Source: Fredinandcohnia humi
Lineage (GTDB): Bacteria > Bacillota > Bacilli > Bacillales > Bacillaceae_L
Length of the DNA stretch: 64,000 bases
Reading direction: 5' to 3'
Assembly: GCF_001439915.1 (NCBI RefSeq)
Contig: NZ_LMBW01000004.1
Location: 114,778-178,777 of the forward strand
The notes under the pieces were generated by a model. That model ran no database searches. It saw only the letters and a list, made by a program, of their open reading frames with translations, and was not told the origin of the DNA. Within the stretch, counting starts at the first letter, position 1. The number at the start of each line of letters is the position of its first letter. A program made the position numbers and the translations under genes. Below are positions 17,058 through 27,373 of this stretch, piece after piece.

Positions 17058-17140
17058 GGAATGTTACCATTTTGGGCATAACCTGAATCGATTTATACGC
17101 ACTACATGTGTGTTTAAATTGGTTCAGGTTTTTTATTTGA
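17058..17140 (+). promoter_or_regulatory. RAT-like antiterminator and terminator ahead of bglP (switch 3)
   Basis: GGAATGTTACC at 17058 and GGGCATAACC ending at 17083 form a diverged RAT. AACCTGAATCGATTTA pairs imperfectly with TAAATTGGTTCAGGTT, which ends in a T-run. This RAT differs from the two upstream ones at several positions. Confidence 0.75.
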
Positions 17141-17169
17141 AAAAATTAGAATAGAAAGTAGGGTCAACT

Positions 17170-19122
17170 ATGAAGTATGAACAATTGGCCAAAGACATTG
17201 TTGAAAATGTCGGCGGGAAGGAAAATGTGAACAGTGTTGTTCACTGTGTTACTCGTCTACGCTTTAAGCTTAAGGATGAGGGTAAAGCGAATACAGATGT
17301 ATTAAAAAACATGGATGGCGTCGTCACGGTAATGAAAAGTGGCGGTCAATATCAAGTAGTTATTGGAAACCATGTACCTGATGTATATAAGGATGTTGTT
17401 CGGGTAGGTGGATTTGATTCAGCGCAACCCGTGGATGCAGATGAAGGTAATGGAGAAAAACAAAATTTGTTCAATCGTTTTATTGATATTATCTCAAGTA
17501 TATTCCAACCAGTTTTAAGTTTACTTGCAGCAACAGGTATTATTAAAGGTTTTAATTCTTTATTCCTTGCGTTAGGTTGGCTAGAAAACACAGATGGCAC
17601 ATATCTATTGTTAAATGCAATCGGAGATGGGTTCTTCGTATTCTTACCAATTTTCTTAGGATATACTGCGATGAAAAAGTTTGGTGGCACACCTTTCCTA
17701 GGAATGGCCATAGCGGCAGCGTTAGTTCATCCGAGTCTTCCAGGAATTAAAGCCGGCGAAGCAATCATGACACTATTTAGTGGAACGATGTTTGAGTCGC
17801 CAGTACAAATTACCTTCTTAGGTATCCCTGTAATTTTAATGAGCTATACATCTTCCGTTATTCCGATTATTTTAGCAACCTATTTTGCTTCGAAACTTGA
17901 GAAAGCATTCGCAAAAATTGTTCCGGCAGTTGTGAAATCATTCGGTGTTCCGTTTCTTACATTAATTGTAATCGTACCATTAACATTTTTAATTATTGGG
18001 CCAGTTGCAACTTGGATAGCAAATTCTATTGGTCAAGGGGCAACATTTATTTTTGAAGCAGCACCTCTTGTTGCAGGTTTAGTTCTAGGTGGAATCTGGC
18101 AAGTGCTTGTTATCTTCGGAGTCCATTGGGGATTAATTCCAATCTATTATAATAACTTAGCTGTAAATGGTTTCGATACATTTATTACAATGACAATTCC
18201 AGCTTCTTTTGCCCAAATTGGTGCAGTATTAGGAGTACTGGTATTAACAAAAAATCAAAAATTGAAATCATTAAGTATTCCAGCATTTATTTCAGGTATT
18301 TTTGGAGTTACAGAACCAGCTATTTATGGGGTAACCTTACCACTTAAAAGACCATTTATTATGAGTTGTATCGCTGCTGGTGTTGGTGGAGCGGTCATTG
18401 CAGTAACAGGTTCAGCTCTTTATTCAGCAGGCCCACTTGGAATTTTTAAAATACCTACTTTCATTCATCCTGAACATGGTATTGATGCAGGTTTCTGGGG
18501 AATGATTCTTTCGTTAGTAGTAGCATTTGTTTTAGGTTTTGTCCTAACAGTGTTTTTCGGTGGAGTAAATAAAAAGAATGTTAATAATGTAGATACTGCT
18601 AAAACAGAAGCAGCAACTACTGTTGAAACACAGAAACAATCGAATCAAACTGCTCAAGAAACAAAAAGTGAAGTGGTATTTAGCCCATTTAAAGGTAAAG
18701 TAATGCCATTATCAGAAATTGAAGATGCTGCCTTTGCATCAGGAGCGCTTGGACAAGGTGTTGCGGTTGAACCAGCAGAAGGAAAATGTTTTGCTCCTGT
18801 TTCAGGTAAGGTAACGGCACTATTTCCAACAAACCATGCAATTGGTATTACAAGTGAGAGTGGTGCAGAGATTTTAATTCATATTGGAATGGATACGGTA
18901 CAGCTTGATGGTAAATACTTCTCATCAAAAGTAGCTCAAGGTGACCGTGTCGAAAAGGGACAACTCCTAATTGAATTTGAACCAGAAAAAATCAAAGAAG
19001 CAGGTTATATCGTTACAACTCCAGTTGTCGTAACAAACTTCCAACAATACGATGTTAAGACCCAATCTGGGGAACAGCTTGACGTTGGAGACAATTTAAT
19101 TATTCTAGGCAAGAAAGCTTAA
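17170..19122 (+). CDS. bglP: Beta-glucoside-specific PTS transporter subunit IIBCA
   Basis: This 650-residue enzyme II imports and phosphorylates beta-glucosides such as salicin, arbutin or cellobiose. Domain order is IIB (residues 1-90, phosphorylated Cys26 in HCVTRLRF), IIC (about 105-465, multiple membrane segments, GITEPAIYGVTLPLKRP-type loop), a Gln/Thr-rich linker (about 475-500) and IIA (about 510-645). IIA carries the paired histidines H556 and H571, the latter in ILIHIGMDT. It is the first gene after a cre-covered promoter and a RAT switch. Two GH1 genes follow and hydrolyse the phosphorylated product. The IIB domain is also expected to phosphorylate LicT when no substrate is present. 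Confidence 0.95.
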   Translation: MKYEQLAKDIVENVGGKENVNSVVHCVTRLRFKLKDEGKANTDVLKNMDGVVTVMKSGGQYQVVIGNHVPDVYKDVVRVGGFDSAQPVDADEGNGEKQNLFNRFIDIISSIFQPVLSLLAATGIIKGFNSLFLALGWLENTDGTYLLLNAIGDGFFVFLPIFLGYTAMKKFGGTPFLGMAIAAALVHPSLPGIKAGEAIMTLFSGTMFESPVQITFLGIPVILMSYTSSVIPIILATYFASKLEKAFAKIVPAVVKSFGVPFLTLIVIVPLTFLIIGPVATWIANSIGQGATFIFEAAPLVAGLVLGGIWQVLVIFGVHWGLIPIYYNNLAVNGFDTFITMTIPASFAQIGAVLGVLVLTKNQKLKSLSIPAFISGIFGVTEPAIYGVTLPLKRPFIMSCIAAGVGGAVIAVTGSALYSAGPLGIFKIPTFIHPEHGIDAGFWGMILSLVVAFVLGFVLTVFFGGVNKKNVNNVDTAKTEAATTVETQKQSNQTAQETKSEVVFSPFKGKVMPLSEIEDAAFASGALGQGVAVEPAEGKCFAPVSGKVTALFPTNHAIGITSESGAEILIHIGMDTVQLDGKYFSSKVAQGDRVEKGQLLIEFEPEKIKEAGYIVTTPVVVTNFQQYDVKTQSGEQLDVGDNLIILGKKA

Positions 19123-19219
19123 AAAAACTATTTGAGATTTTAAATATAGAAGGAAGGCATTATAGATCATTTTTATTTGCTTTCCTTCTTTTACTACATA
19201 ATCACTAGGAGGAATTAAA

Positions 19220-20629
19220 ATGGAACATAAGGCATTAAAACCATTTCCAAAAGATTTTTTCTGGGGGGCATCGACTTCAGCGTATCAAACTGAAGGTGCT
19301 TGGAATGAAGATGGAAAGGGTCCATCTGTAATTGACGTAAAGAAAATTCCCGAGGGTACAACAGATTATAAGGTTGCAAGTGACCATTATCATCACTATA
19401 AAGAAGATGTAAAACTATTTGCAGAAATGGGCTTTAAAGCATATCGTTTCTCTATTGCTTGGACTCGTATTATTCCAAATGGTACGGGAGAAGTGAATCA
19501 AAAAGGTATTGAGTTTTACAGCAATTTAATTGATGAATTAATAGCAAATGGAATTGAACCAATTGTTACGATGTACCATTTTGATTTACCAAACGCTTTA
19601 CAGGAAAAGGGCGGCTGGTCTAAACGCGAAGTAGTTGAAGCATTTGAAAAATATGCGAAAGTTTTATTTGAACACTACGGTGATCGTGTAAAATACTGGC
19701 TAACCATTAATGAACAAAACATGATGATTTTGCATGGTTCAGCACTCGGTACACTTGACCCGAATTTAAAAGATCCTCAAAAAGAACTATATCAACAAAA
19801 CCATCATATGTTGCTTGCACAAGCAAAGGCTATGGTTCTCTGTCATAAAATGCTGCCAAATGCCAAAATGGGACCTGCCCCAAATATATCATACATATAC
19901 CCAGCGTCATCGAAGCCTGGAGATGTCCTAGCTGCACAGAATTTTAATGCAATTCGAAACTGGTTGTACCTTGATATGGCGGTGTTTGGAAGATATAACA
20001 ATATTGCATGGAGTTTTATGGAGGAAAAGGGCTATACCCCAACCATTTTAGAGGGTGATATGGAAGTTTTACAATCTGCAAAGCCTGATTTCATTGCATT
20101 TAACTACTATACTTCTAAGACGGTTGCTGAAAGTAAGGCTGGCGAAAATGCATTAGGTCATACTGGTGACCAAGAGATGGTAATCGGTGACCCAGGTGTG
20201 TATAAGGGTGCTCAAAATGAACACTTAGAAAAAACGGATTTTGGCTGGGAAATTGATCCTGAAGGCTTCCGTACAACTCTCCGTGAAATTTATAGCCGTT
20301 ATCATTTACCGCTAATCATAACAGAAAACGGTTTGGGCGCCTTCGACAAGTTGGAAGAAGGCGATGTTGTTAATGATTCGTACCGAATTGACTATTATAA
20401 AAAGCATATTGAACAAATCCAACTAGCCATTACGGATGGTGTAGATGTATTTGGTTATTGTCCTTGGTCTGCAATAGACTTGGTTAGTACACACCAAGGT
20501 ATTATGAAGCGTTATGGATTTATTTATGTAAATCGAGATGATGATGATTTGAAGGACTTACGTCGTATTCGAAAGCAAAGCTTTTTCTGGTATAAAGATT
20601 TAATCCAATCGCATGGGGAAAATTTATAA
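19220..20629 (+). CDS. Glycoside hydrolase family 1, 6-phospho-beta-glucosidase
   Basis: This is a 469-residue (beta/alpha)8 GH1 enzyme that cleaves phosphorylated beta-glucosides delivered by the PTS. The N-terminal signature FFWGASTSAYQTEGAW is present, with acid/base Glu165 (TINEQN) and nucleophile Glu369 (ITENGLG). Phospho-sugar specificity is inferred from its position directly behind the PTS gene. The site AGGAGG lies just before the ATG. The next GH1 gene follows after 27 bases. It is clearly not a recent duplicate of that gene, because the two differ across the whole length. Confidence 0.92.
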   Translation: MEHKALKPFPKDFFWGASTSAYQTEGAWNEDGKGPSVIDVKKIPEGTTDYKVASDHYHHYKEDVKLFAEMGFKAYRFSIAWTRIIPNGTGEVNQKGIEFYSNLIDELIANGIEPIVTMYHFDLPNALQEKGGWSKREVVEAFEKYAKVLFEHYGDRVKYWLTINEQNMMILHGSALGTLDPNLKDPQKELYQQNHHMLLAQAKAMVLCHKMLPNAKMGPAPNISYIYPASSKPGDVLAAQNFNAIRNWLYLDMAVFGRYNNIAWSFMEEKGYTPTILEGDMEVLQSAKPDFIAFNYYTSKTVAESKAGENALGHTGDQEMVIGDPGVYKGAQNEHLEKTDFGWEIDPEGFRTTLREIYSRYHLPLIITENGLGAFDKLEEGDVVNDSYRIDYYKKHIEQIQLAITDGVDVFGYCPWSAIDLVSTHQGIMKRYGFIYVNRDDDDLKDLRRIRKQSFFWYKDLIQSHGENL

Positions 20630-20656
20630 ACAGTAAAGTGAAAGGTGGATTATTAA

Positions 20657-22093
<1,437 letters not shown>

Positions 22094-22114
22094 GTTTTCG
22101 ATTACGAAATAAAG

Positions 22115-22172
22115 ACCTAAATAAGTAGATTAACCTTGTTTAAGACAAGAAACCTACTTGTTTGGGTTTTTT
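22115..22172 (+). terminator. Terminator of the bglP operon
   Basis: ACCTAAATAAGTAG (22115-22128) pairs with CTACTTGTTTGGGT (22154-22167), with two wobble pairs and an inner CTTGT/ACAAG stem, followed by T6. Confidence 0.8.
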
Positions 22173-22289
22173 ACTCATTTTGAAATAAGCAAAATTCTTT
22201 TTTTCGATAAAGTGTGATGATAAAGTTAATACTTAGTATTGTCTTTTATGAAACGAAAAGTTTAGTAATATACGAAAGGGGTTTACCAA

Positions 22290-23339
22290 ATGAGTAAATT
22301 TATTGGATATGTTGGTACCTATACAAAAGGGGACAGCAAAGGCATTTATTCTTTTACATTAGATACAGACGAACAAAAAATACAGGACGTAAAGCTTGTA
22401 GCTGAATTAGACAATCCTACATATGTAACAGTTAGTGACGATAATCGTTTTCTATACTCTGTTGTAAAAGAAGGAGAATCAGGTGGTGTCGCAGCTTATT
22501 CTGTAGATCGTCAAACAGGTGAGTTAAAGCTAGTGAATAACCAGGTTTCAGAAGGGGCATCACCTTGTCATGTCAGCGTGAACAAAGCAAACACTCAAGT
22601 TGTTACAGGAAACTATCATAAAGGAACAATTGAGCTATATTCAGTGAACAGCGAAAGTGGCAGCATTAAATCTTCTCTATCAGTGGTTGCGCATGAAGGC
22701 ACAGGACCACATGAAAGACAGGAAAAACCTCACACCCATTTTTCAGGATTTACTCCAGATGAAAAATATGTGGTTGCGATTGATTTAGGAATTGATAAGC
22801 TTATTACTTACGAGGTAAAGGATGGTGCTTTAAAAGAGGTAAATCGTTTATCTGTTCGACCAGGAAGTGGACCAAGACATATTGCCTTCCATCCAAATGG
22901 TAAACATGCATATATCATGACAGAGATTAGCAATGAAGTCGTTGCTTTATCCTATGACAGCAGTAATGGCAGCTTTATCGAGCTTCAAACTATTTCAACG
23001 ATTCCGGAAGATTTTACGGAAAACAGTCAAGGAAGTGCCATCCATGTTTCAAAAGACGGGAAGTTTGTATATGCCGCAAATCGTGGACATAACAGCATTG
23101 CTGTCTTCCAAGTGAACGAAGCTACAGGTGAGTTAACACTAGTAGAAATGGCTTCATCGGGAGGAAACTGGCCAAGGGATTTTGTATTTGATCCATCTGA
23201 AAAATTCATCGTAGGTTCCAACGAACAATCAAGCAACATTACGTTATATGCAAGGGATGAACAAACCGGAAAACTATCTTTAATTGATTCAGACATAACC
23301 GTACCATTCCCGGTATGTGTGAAGTTTTTAAATGTTTAA
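22290..23339 (+). CDS. pgl: Lactonase family protein (6-phosphogluconolactonase-type beta propeller)
   Basis: This 349-residue protein has seven repeated beta-propeller blades, with recurring segments such as GPRHIAFHPNGKHAYI and NWPRDFVFDPSEKFIV. It belongs to the lactonase family that hydrolyses 6-phosphogluconolactone in the pentose phosphate pathway. The length equals that of the B. subtilis Pgl protein. It has its own upstream region but sits between the beta-glucoside operon and a HAD phosphatase gene (62 bases on). It may process sugar-phosphate lactones arising from this pathway. AAAGGGG precedes the ATG. Confidence 0.85.
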   Translation: MSKFIGYVGTYTKGDSKGIYSFTLDTDEQKIQDVKLVAELDNPTYVTVSDDNRFLYSVVKEGESGGVAAYSVDRQTGELKLVNNQVSEGASPCHVSVNKANTQVVTGNYHKGTIELYSVNSESGSIKSSLSVVAHEGTGPHERQEKPHTHFSGFTPDEKYVVAIDLGIDKLITYEVKDGALKEVNRLSVRPGSGPRHIAFHPNGKHAYIMTEISNEVVALSYDSSNGSFIELQTISTIPEDFTENSQGSAIHVSKDGKFVYAANRGHNSIAVFQVNEATGELTLVEMASSGGNWPRDFVFDPSEKFIVGSNEQSSNITLYARDEQTGKLSLIDSDITVPFPVCVKFLNV

Positions 23340-23400
23340 CTAGAGGGCCGTGATAACATGCTAAGTCCTAAAATAGAGATATTCTTTACCGGGAGGGAAC

Positions 23401-24210
23401 ATGTTGATTAAATTAGTATTAACTGACATGGACGGTACGTTTTTGAATAATAGCGGGGAGATCAACAGGGAACTGTACAAGGAAGTCAAAAAGATCATGA
23501 AAGAAAAAGGCGTTGTTTTTGCTCCTGTTACTGGAAAACAATGTGAGCGTGTTGAAGAGATATTTGGTGAGGATGCAGACGATTTATGGATTCTCGGGGA
23601 TAGCGCAACTCGAATCAAACATAACGGAGAATTTGTTTATGAATCCTTGCTCAGTAATAAATTAGGACTTGAAATTATCCGTATGCTAGAGGAAATAAGC
23701 CTCGAACATACCATAATTGCGTGCACTAGAACGGGGGCTGTCATAAAAGACAATATACCTCTTGAAGAAGCAGCGATTGTTAGAAGATCCTATGCGCAGG
23801 TAAAACAAGTCTCTGATTTCAATGAACTAAAAGAGGACTTTGTTAAGATTACCATCCATGATCCATTGTTACGATGTATGGAAACCAGGGAAAAATTAGC
23901 TCCGTTTTTTGATTCAGCCTATATTGTGGCGTCAGAAGTTGCATGGATTGATATCGCAAATGCCAATGTGCATAAGGGGACAACCGTGGAACACTTACAA
24001 CGTTTATTGAATGTTACCCCTGAGGAAACAATGGCGATCGGAGATGGCTACAACGATTTAGAGCTTATGACTCGTAGTACCTATAGTTTTGCTGTCCGAA
24101 ATGCAGTACAAGAGTTAAAAGATGCTGCCAACTTTATTACCCGTTCAAATGAAGAAGATGCAGTCATGAAAACCATTATTCAAATGTTGTCTTTACAGGA
24201 AAATAAATAG
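23401..24210 (+). CDS. Cof-type HAD-IIB family hydrolase
   Basis: This 269-residue HAD phosphatase has motif I DMDGTFL (residues 9-15), motif II PVTGKQ and motif IV GDGYNDLELM, with a cap domain between about residues 85 and 190. Like the enzyme at 15 kb it should act on a small phosphorylated metabolite. ATG 23401 has GGGAGGG 4 bases upstream. The 62-base spacing to the lactonase gene and the terminator after it suggest a two-gene operon. Confidence 0.9.
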   Translation: MLIKLVLTDMDGTFLNNSGEINRELYKEVKKIMKEKGVVFAPVTGKQCERVEEIFGEDADDLWILGDSATRIKHNGEFVYESLLSNKLGLEIIRMLEEISLEHTIIACTRTGAVIKDNIPLEEAAIVRRSYAQVKQVSDFNELKEDFVKITIHDPLLRCMETREKLAPFFDSAYIVASEVAWIDIANANVHKGTTVEHLQRLLNVTPEETMAIGDGYNDLELMTRSTYSFAVRNAVQELKDAANFITRSNEEDAVMKTIIQMLSLQENK

Positions 24211-24247
24211 TAAAAGTGTTTACTAAATCATTTGATATAAAATAGCA

Positions 24248-24291
24248 TAAAAAAACAGTGGAAAACTAATTTTTTCGCTGTTTTTTTTGCT
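24248..24291 (+). terminator. Terminator of the lactonase-HAD unit
   Basis: AAAAAACAG and CTGTTTTTT flank an A/T-rich inner stem; the T8 run follows directly. Confidence 0.75.
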
Positions 24292-24386
24292 TATAAATGC
24301 TATCCCTTGGTTTTCTGGTAATGGTATAATTATGCTCTCTTGGAATTTGTTTGAAAATCTATCGTTTTTTGAAAGATAAAATTGAT

Positions 24387-24415
24387 TAGTATATTAGTAG
24401 TATGCTACTATACTA
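24387..24415. promoter_or_regulatory. 29-bp palindrome upstream of the GntR gene
   Basis: The outer arms TAGTATA (24387-24393) and TATACTA (24409-24415) are perfect, and inner pairs TAG/CTA add to the symmetry around 24401. It lies 53 bases before the GntR start and is a likely autoregulatory operator. Confidence 0.6.
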
Positions 24416-24467
24416 TTATAATAGGAAGCGTTTTCAGTACGGTGGGGTCATCAAGGGGAGGATAAGG

Positions 24468-25178
24468 ATGGAATACAGTCAGGTCAGGAAAAATGATAGG
24501 GGTACAAGAAGAGAGTTTGTCTATTCTTTTTTATATGATAAAATCATCGAATTTTTACTAAAGCCAGGTACGCCGATTTCGGAAAGTGAAATTGGGACCC
24601 AGCTAAATGTTAGTCGAACACCAATTAGAGAAGCCTTGATGCAGCTGGCAAAGGAAAATTTAATTGAAATACGGCCTCAAATTGGGACGTTTGTGTCATT
24701 AATTGATCCTAAAAATATTGAGGAATCAAGATTTGTAAGAAAAGCCGTTGAGCTTGCGGTTATTCGTGAGGCAACTGAAAAACTTACGTCTGGAACCTTA
24801 TATAAATTGGAAAAAAACTTAACCATGCAAGAAATTGCTTTAAGAGAGGGAAATCATAAGGATTTTTTAGCATATGATGATGAATTTCATGAGAACATTT
24901 ATAAAGGGTTAGAGATGGACCGGATTTGGCAGGGGATTGACCAAATGAATGGGCAGTACAAACGTGTAAGAATGCTTCGTTTAATCACAACAAACACCTC
25001 GGATTGGGAGACTGTTTTGGATGAACATAGGTCCATTTTTCATGCCTTAAAAAATAAGGATGTTATTGCAGCAGAAGAAGTTGTGAATGAACATATTACA
25101 AAAGGTATTACCCATTTGTATGAATTTAAGAAGGAACAACCAGATTATTTTAAAAAAGATAGTATTTCGATTTATTAG
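24468..25178 (+). CDS. GntR family (FCD-type) transcriptional regulator
   Basis: This 236-residue protein has an N-terminal winged helix (about residues 10-80, with the core SESEIGTQLNVSRTPIREAL) and a C-terminal FCD-type all-helical domain (about 85-225). FCD regulators usually bind organic acids or sugar acids through a metal site. ATG 24468 is chosen because AGGGGAGG lies upstream; the first in-frame ATG at 24402 lies within the palindromic operator. It is a single gene with no adjacent metabolic gene on its strand, so its targets are unknown. Confidence 0.9.
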   Translation: MEYSQVRKNDRGTRREFVYSFLYDKIIEFLLKPGTPISESEIGTQLNVSRTPIREALMQLAKENLIEIRPQIGTFVSLIDPKNIEESRFVRKAVELAVIREATEKLTSGTLYKLEKNLTMQEIALREGNHKDFLAYDDEFHENIYKGLEMDRIWQGIDQMNGQYKRVRMLRLITTNTSDWETVLDEHRSIFHALKNKDVIAAEEVVNEHITKGITHLYEFKKEQPDYFKKDSISIY

Positions 25179-25186
25179 GGAAACGA

Positions 25187-25219
25187 AAAATCCACTCATC
25201 TAATCGGTGAGTGGATTTG
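25187..25219. terminator. Bidirectional terminator between GntR and LysM-amidase genes
   Basis: AAATCCACTCA pairs with TGAGTGGATTT, with A- and T-rich flanks, between convergent genes. Confidence 0.85.
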
Positions 25220-25221
25220 TT

Positions 25222-26211
25222 TTAGTCCATTTCTTTTTGAAGCTCTTCCATTTTCTTGGTGATGAGTGGGTAGAAGTATTTCTGAGCACTGGTTGTGGAG
25301 TTACCTCCGAAGAATCCTGTTCCCGGACAGGTCTTCACATTATAATCAGGTCCTTTATCAAGTACCCTTTCCCCATTTCGTAAATCCCACCAATGATGGT
25401 ATGTAATAGTGTCAATCGATGGGGTTAATCCAAATTTAAGGCTTAGAACAGCATTGACGTAAATAATAGTGTCGCTTTGCTCCTTCGTCATGACATCATG
25501 TCCGATGTCAAAATTTCCAACGTGCTCAATTGCAATGCCGACAGAGTTCGCCTTGCTGCCGATGGTACCTTCTGGGGCAATGTAAAGCGGCCTTGAGACA
25601 GCAAGCTTCCCGTCTGGAAAGGTCGTAATATTTTGAGCAATATGTTTCCAGCCCATCGTGTTTTTATGGTAATTTTCCATTCCTGTTAATAGCGCAAAAT
25701 GGTTGGAAAAGTTAACACGATTATAGTCTGGAACCCATGTGTGATGCTGTTGGATGAGGCTTATTTTTCGTTTAATCTTCTGATTCATCAGCCAATCCTT
25801 GAACTCTTCTTTTGTCATTAAAATATGTTCCTCATGCATGTTCATCTTTTTCGGAACAATTTTAAGAACCTGCCCGGGGATAACCTGATCGGATGATAGC
25901 CCATTTGATGTTTGGATTAGTTCAGGGGATGAATGAAACTGAGCGGCAATCTCCTTTAATGTATCTCCAGATGCCACTTCATAGGAAAAAGGAACCCAAA
26001 GCCTTTGCCCGACAACAAAAATATCCGATTGAATCCCGTTGGTTATTTTTAAATCATCAACGGTTGTTTCAAATTTTTTCGCGATATCAGGTAATGCATC
26101 CCCAGCTTGAATGACATAGATATTCTCTTGGCTTTTTGCACTTGTATCAATAGGTGAAAAAAATAATAGACTGAAAACAACTCCGATTATCAAAGCGATC
26201 CTAATTTCCAT
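25222..26211 (-). CDS. LysM-containing N-acetylmuramoyl-L-alanine amidase
   Basis: This 329-residue secreted cell-wall hydrolase has a signal peptide (about residues 1-26) and two LysM peptidoglycan-binding repeats (about 31-75 and 76-118). An amidase family 2 (PGRP-like) zinc domain spans about 150-310. Candidate zinc ligands are in QQHHTW, IEHVGNF and the region around KTCPGTGF. It should cleave the bond between muramic acid and L-Ala of the stem peptide. It is a single gene, divergent from the ftsZ-like gene, which may or may not be meaningful for division. Confidence 0.88.
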   Translation of the reverse strand: MEIRIALIIGVVFSLLFFSPIDTSAKSQENIYVIQAGDALPDIAKKFETTVDDLKITNGIQSDIFVVGQRLWVPFSYEVASGDTLKEIAAQFHSSPELIQTSNGLSSDQVIPGQVLKIVPKKMNMHEEHILMTKEEFKDWLMNQKIKRKISLIQQHHTWVPDYNRVNFSNHFALLTGMENYHKNTMGWKHIAQNITTFPDGKLAVSRPLYIAPEGTIGSKANSVGIAIEHVGNFDIGHDVMTKEQSDTIIYVNAVLSLKFGLTPSIDTITYHHWWDLRNGERVLDKGPDYNVKTCPGTGFFGGNSTTSAQKYFYPLITKKMEELQKEMD

Positions 26212-26375
26212 GGCTCGTTTCCTTTCCTAAAGTGTTAGTATTAGTTTGTAAAACAAACGTAATATTATGCTTAGAGGAAATTCGTGGTCAGAAAGAGAAG
26301 TTATATTACGAAGTATATAGTATAAAACTGACTTATTTATAGGAAATTGGCAATGGGCGGTAAGGAGGAAAAGTT

Positions 26376-27332
26376 ATGCTCGAGTTTGAACCATACATAG
26401 ATCAATTTGCAAGAATAAAAGTAGTAGGTGTTGGCGGCGGTGGAAATAATGCTGTCAATCGAATGATAGAAGCAGGGGTAGATGGTGTTGAATTCATTGC
26501 AGTGAATACAGACGGACAAGCCCTTAATCAATCAAAAGCGGAGATCACTATTCAAATTGGTGCATCGCTAACGCGGGGTCTTGGCGCAGGTGCCAATCCG
26601 CAAATCGGAATGAGAGCTGTTGAAGAAAGTGAAAAAGAGATCGAGGAAGCATTAAGAGGAGCGGATATGGTCTTTGTTACAGCCGGAATGGGCGGTGGCA
26701 CTGGAACCGGAGCAGCACCGGAAATTGCAAGAATCGCAAAGAAGTTAGGTTCATTGACAATCGGTGTTGTTACAAGACCATTTCGGTTTGAAGGCCGTAA
26801 ACGAGCTGTCAATGCAGACGCTGGTATTGACGCGATGAAGGAAGCAGTCGACACATTAATCATTATCCCAAATGAAAAATTATTGGAGATTGTCGATAAG
26901 CGTACGCCGATGATTGAAGCGTTCCGAGAAGCCGATAATGTTCTTCTCCGTGGGGTTCAAGGGATTTCCGATTTAATTGCTGTACCTGGTTTAATCAATC
27001 TTGATTTTGCTGATGTAAAAACCGTTATGTCCCACAGAGGAACAGCTTTAATGGGAATTGGAATGGCAAAAGGGGATGGCCGCGCAGTTGAGGCAGCTCA
27101 TAAAGCAATCAATAGTCCACTTCTTGAAACATCTATAAGTGGGGCGCGCGGTGTGATTTTAAATATCACAGGTGGAAGAAACTTAAGTTTATTTGAAATT
27201 CAAGAAGCAGCAGATGTGATATCATCGGCAACACATGAGGATTTAAACATGATCTTTGGATCAGTCATTAATGATAATTTAAAAGATGAAATTATCGTGA
27301 CAGTAATTGCTACAGGATTTTCAGAAAATTAA
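26376..27332 (+). CDS. FtsZ paralogue lacking the C-terminal tail
   Basis: This 318-residue tubulin-like GTPase has the GGGGNN nucleotide loop (residues 20-25), the tubulin signature GGGTGTG (106-112) and an intact T7 synergy loop NLDFAD (208-213), so it should bind GTP and polymerise. It stops right after the globular C-terminal subdomain (VTVIATGF). The variable linker and conserved tail peptide that bind FtsA, SepF and EzrA in bacilli (FtsZ about 380 residues) are absent. It stands alone, with AAGGAGG 8 bases before the ATG and its own terminator, not in a dcw cluster. The likely explanation is a second, specialised FtsZ copy, not the main division protein. Confidence 0.85.
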   Translation: MLEFEPYIDQFARIKVVGVGGGGNNAVNRMIEAGVDGVEFIAVNTDGQALNQSKAEITIQIGASLTRGLGAGANPQIGMRAVEESEKEIEEALRGADMVFVTAGMGGGTGTGAAPEIARIAKKLGSLTIGVVTRPFRFEGRKRAVNADAGIDAMKEAVDTLIIIPNEKLLEIVDKRTPMIEAFREADNVLLRGVQGISDLIAVPGLINLDFADVKTVMSHRGTALMGIGMAKGDGRAVEAAHKAINSPLLETSISGARGVILNITGGRNLSLFEIQEAADVISSATHEDLNMIFGSVINDNLKDEIIVTVIATGFSEN

Positions 27333-27335
27333 AGG

Positions 27336-27367
27336 AAAGAGGCACCTTTTTGATCGGGTGCCTCTTT
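27336..27367 (+). terminator. Terminator of the ftsZ paralogue
   Basis: AAAGAGGCACC (27336-27346) pairs with GGTGCCTCTTT (27357-27367). The stem begins four bases after the stop codon and is also usable by the convergent gene. Confidence 0.9.
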
Positions 27368-27373
27368 TCATGT

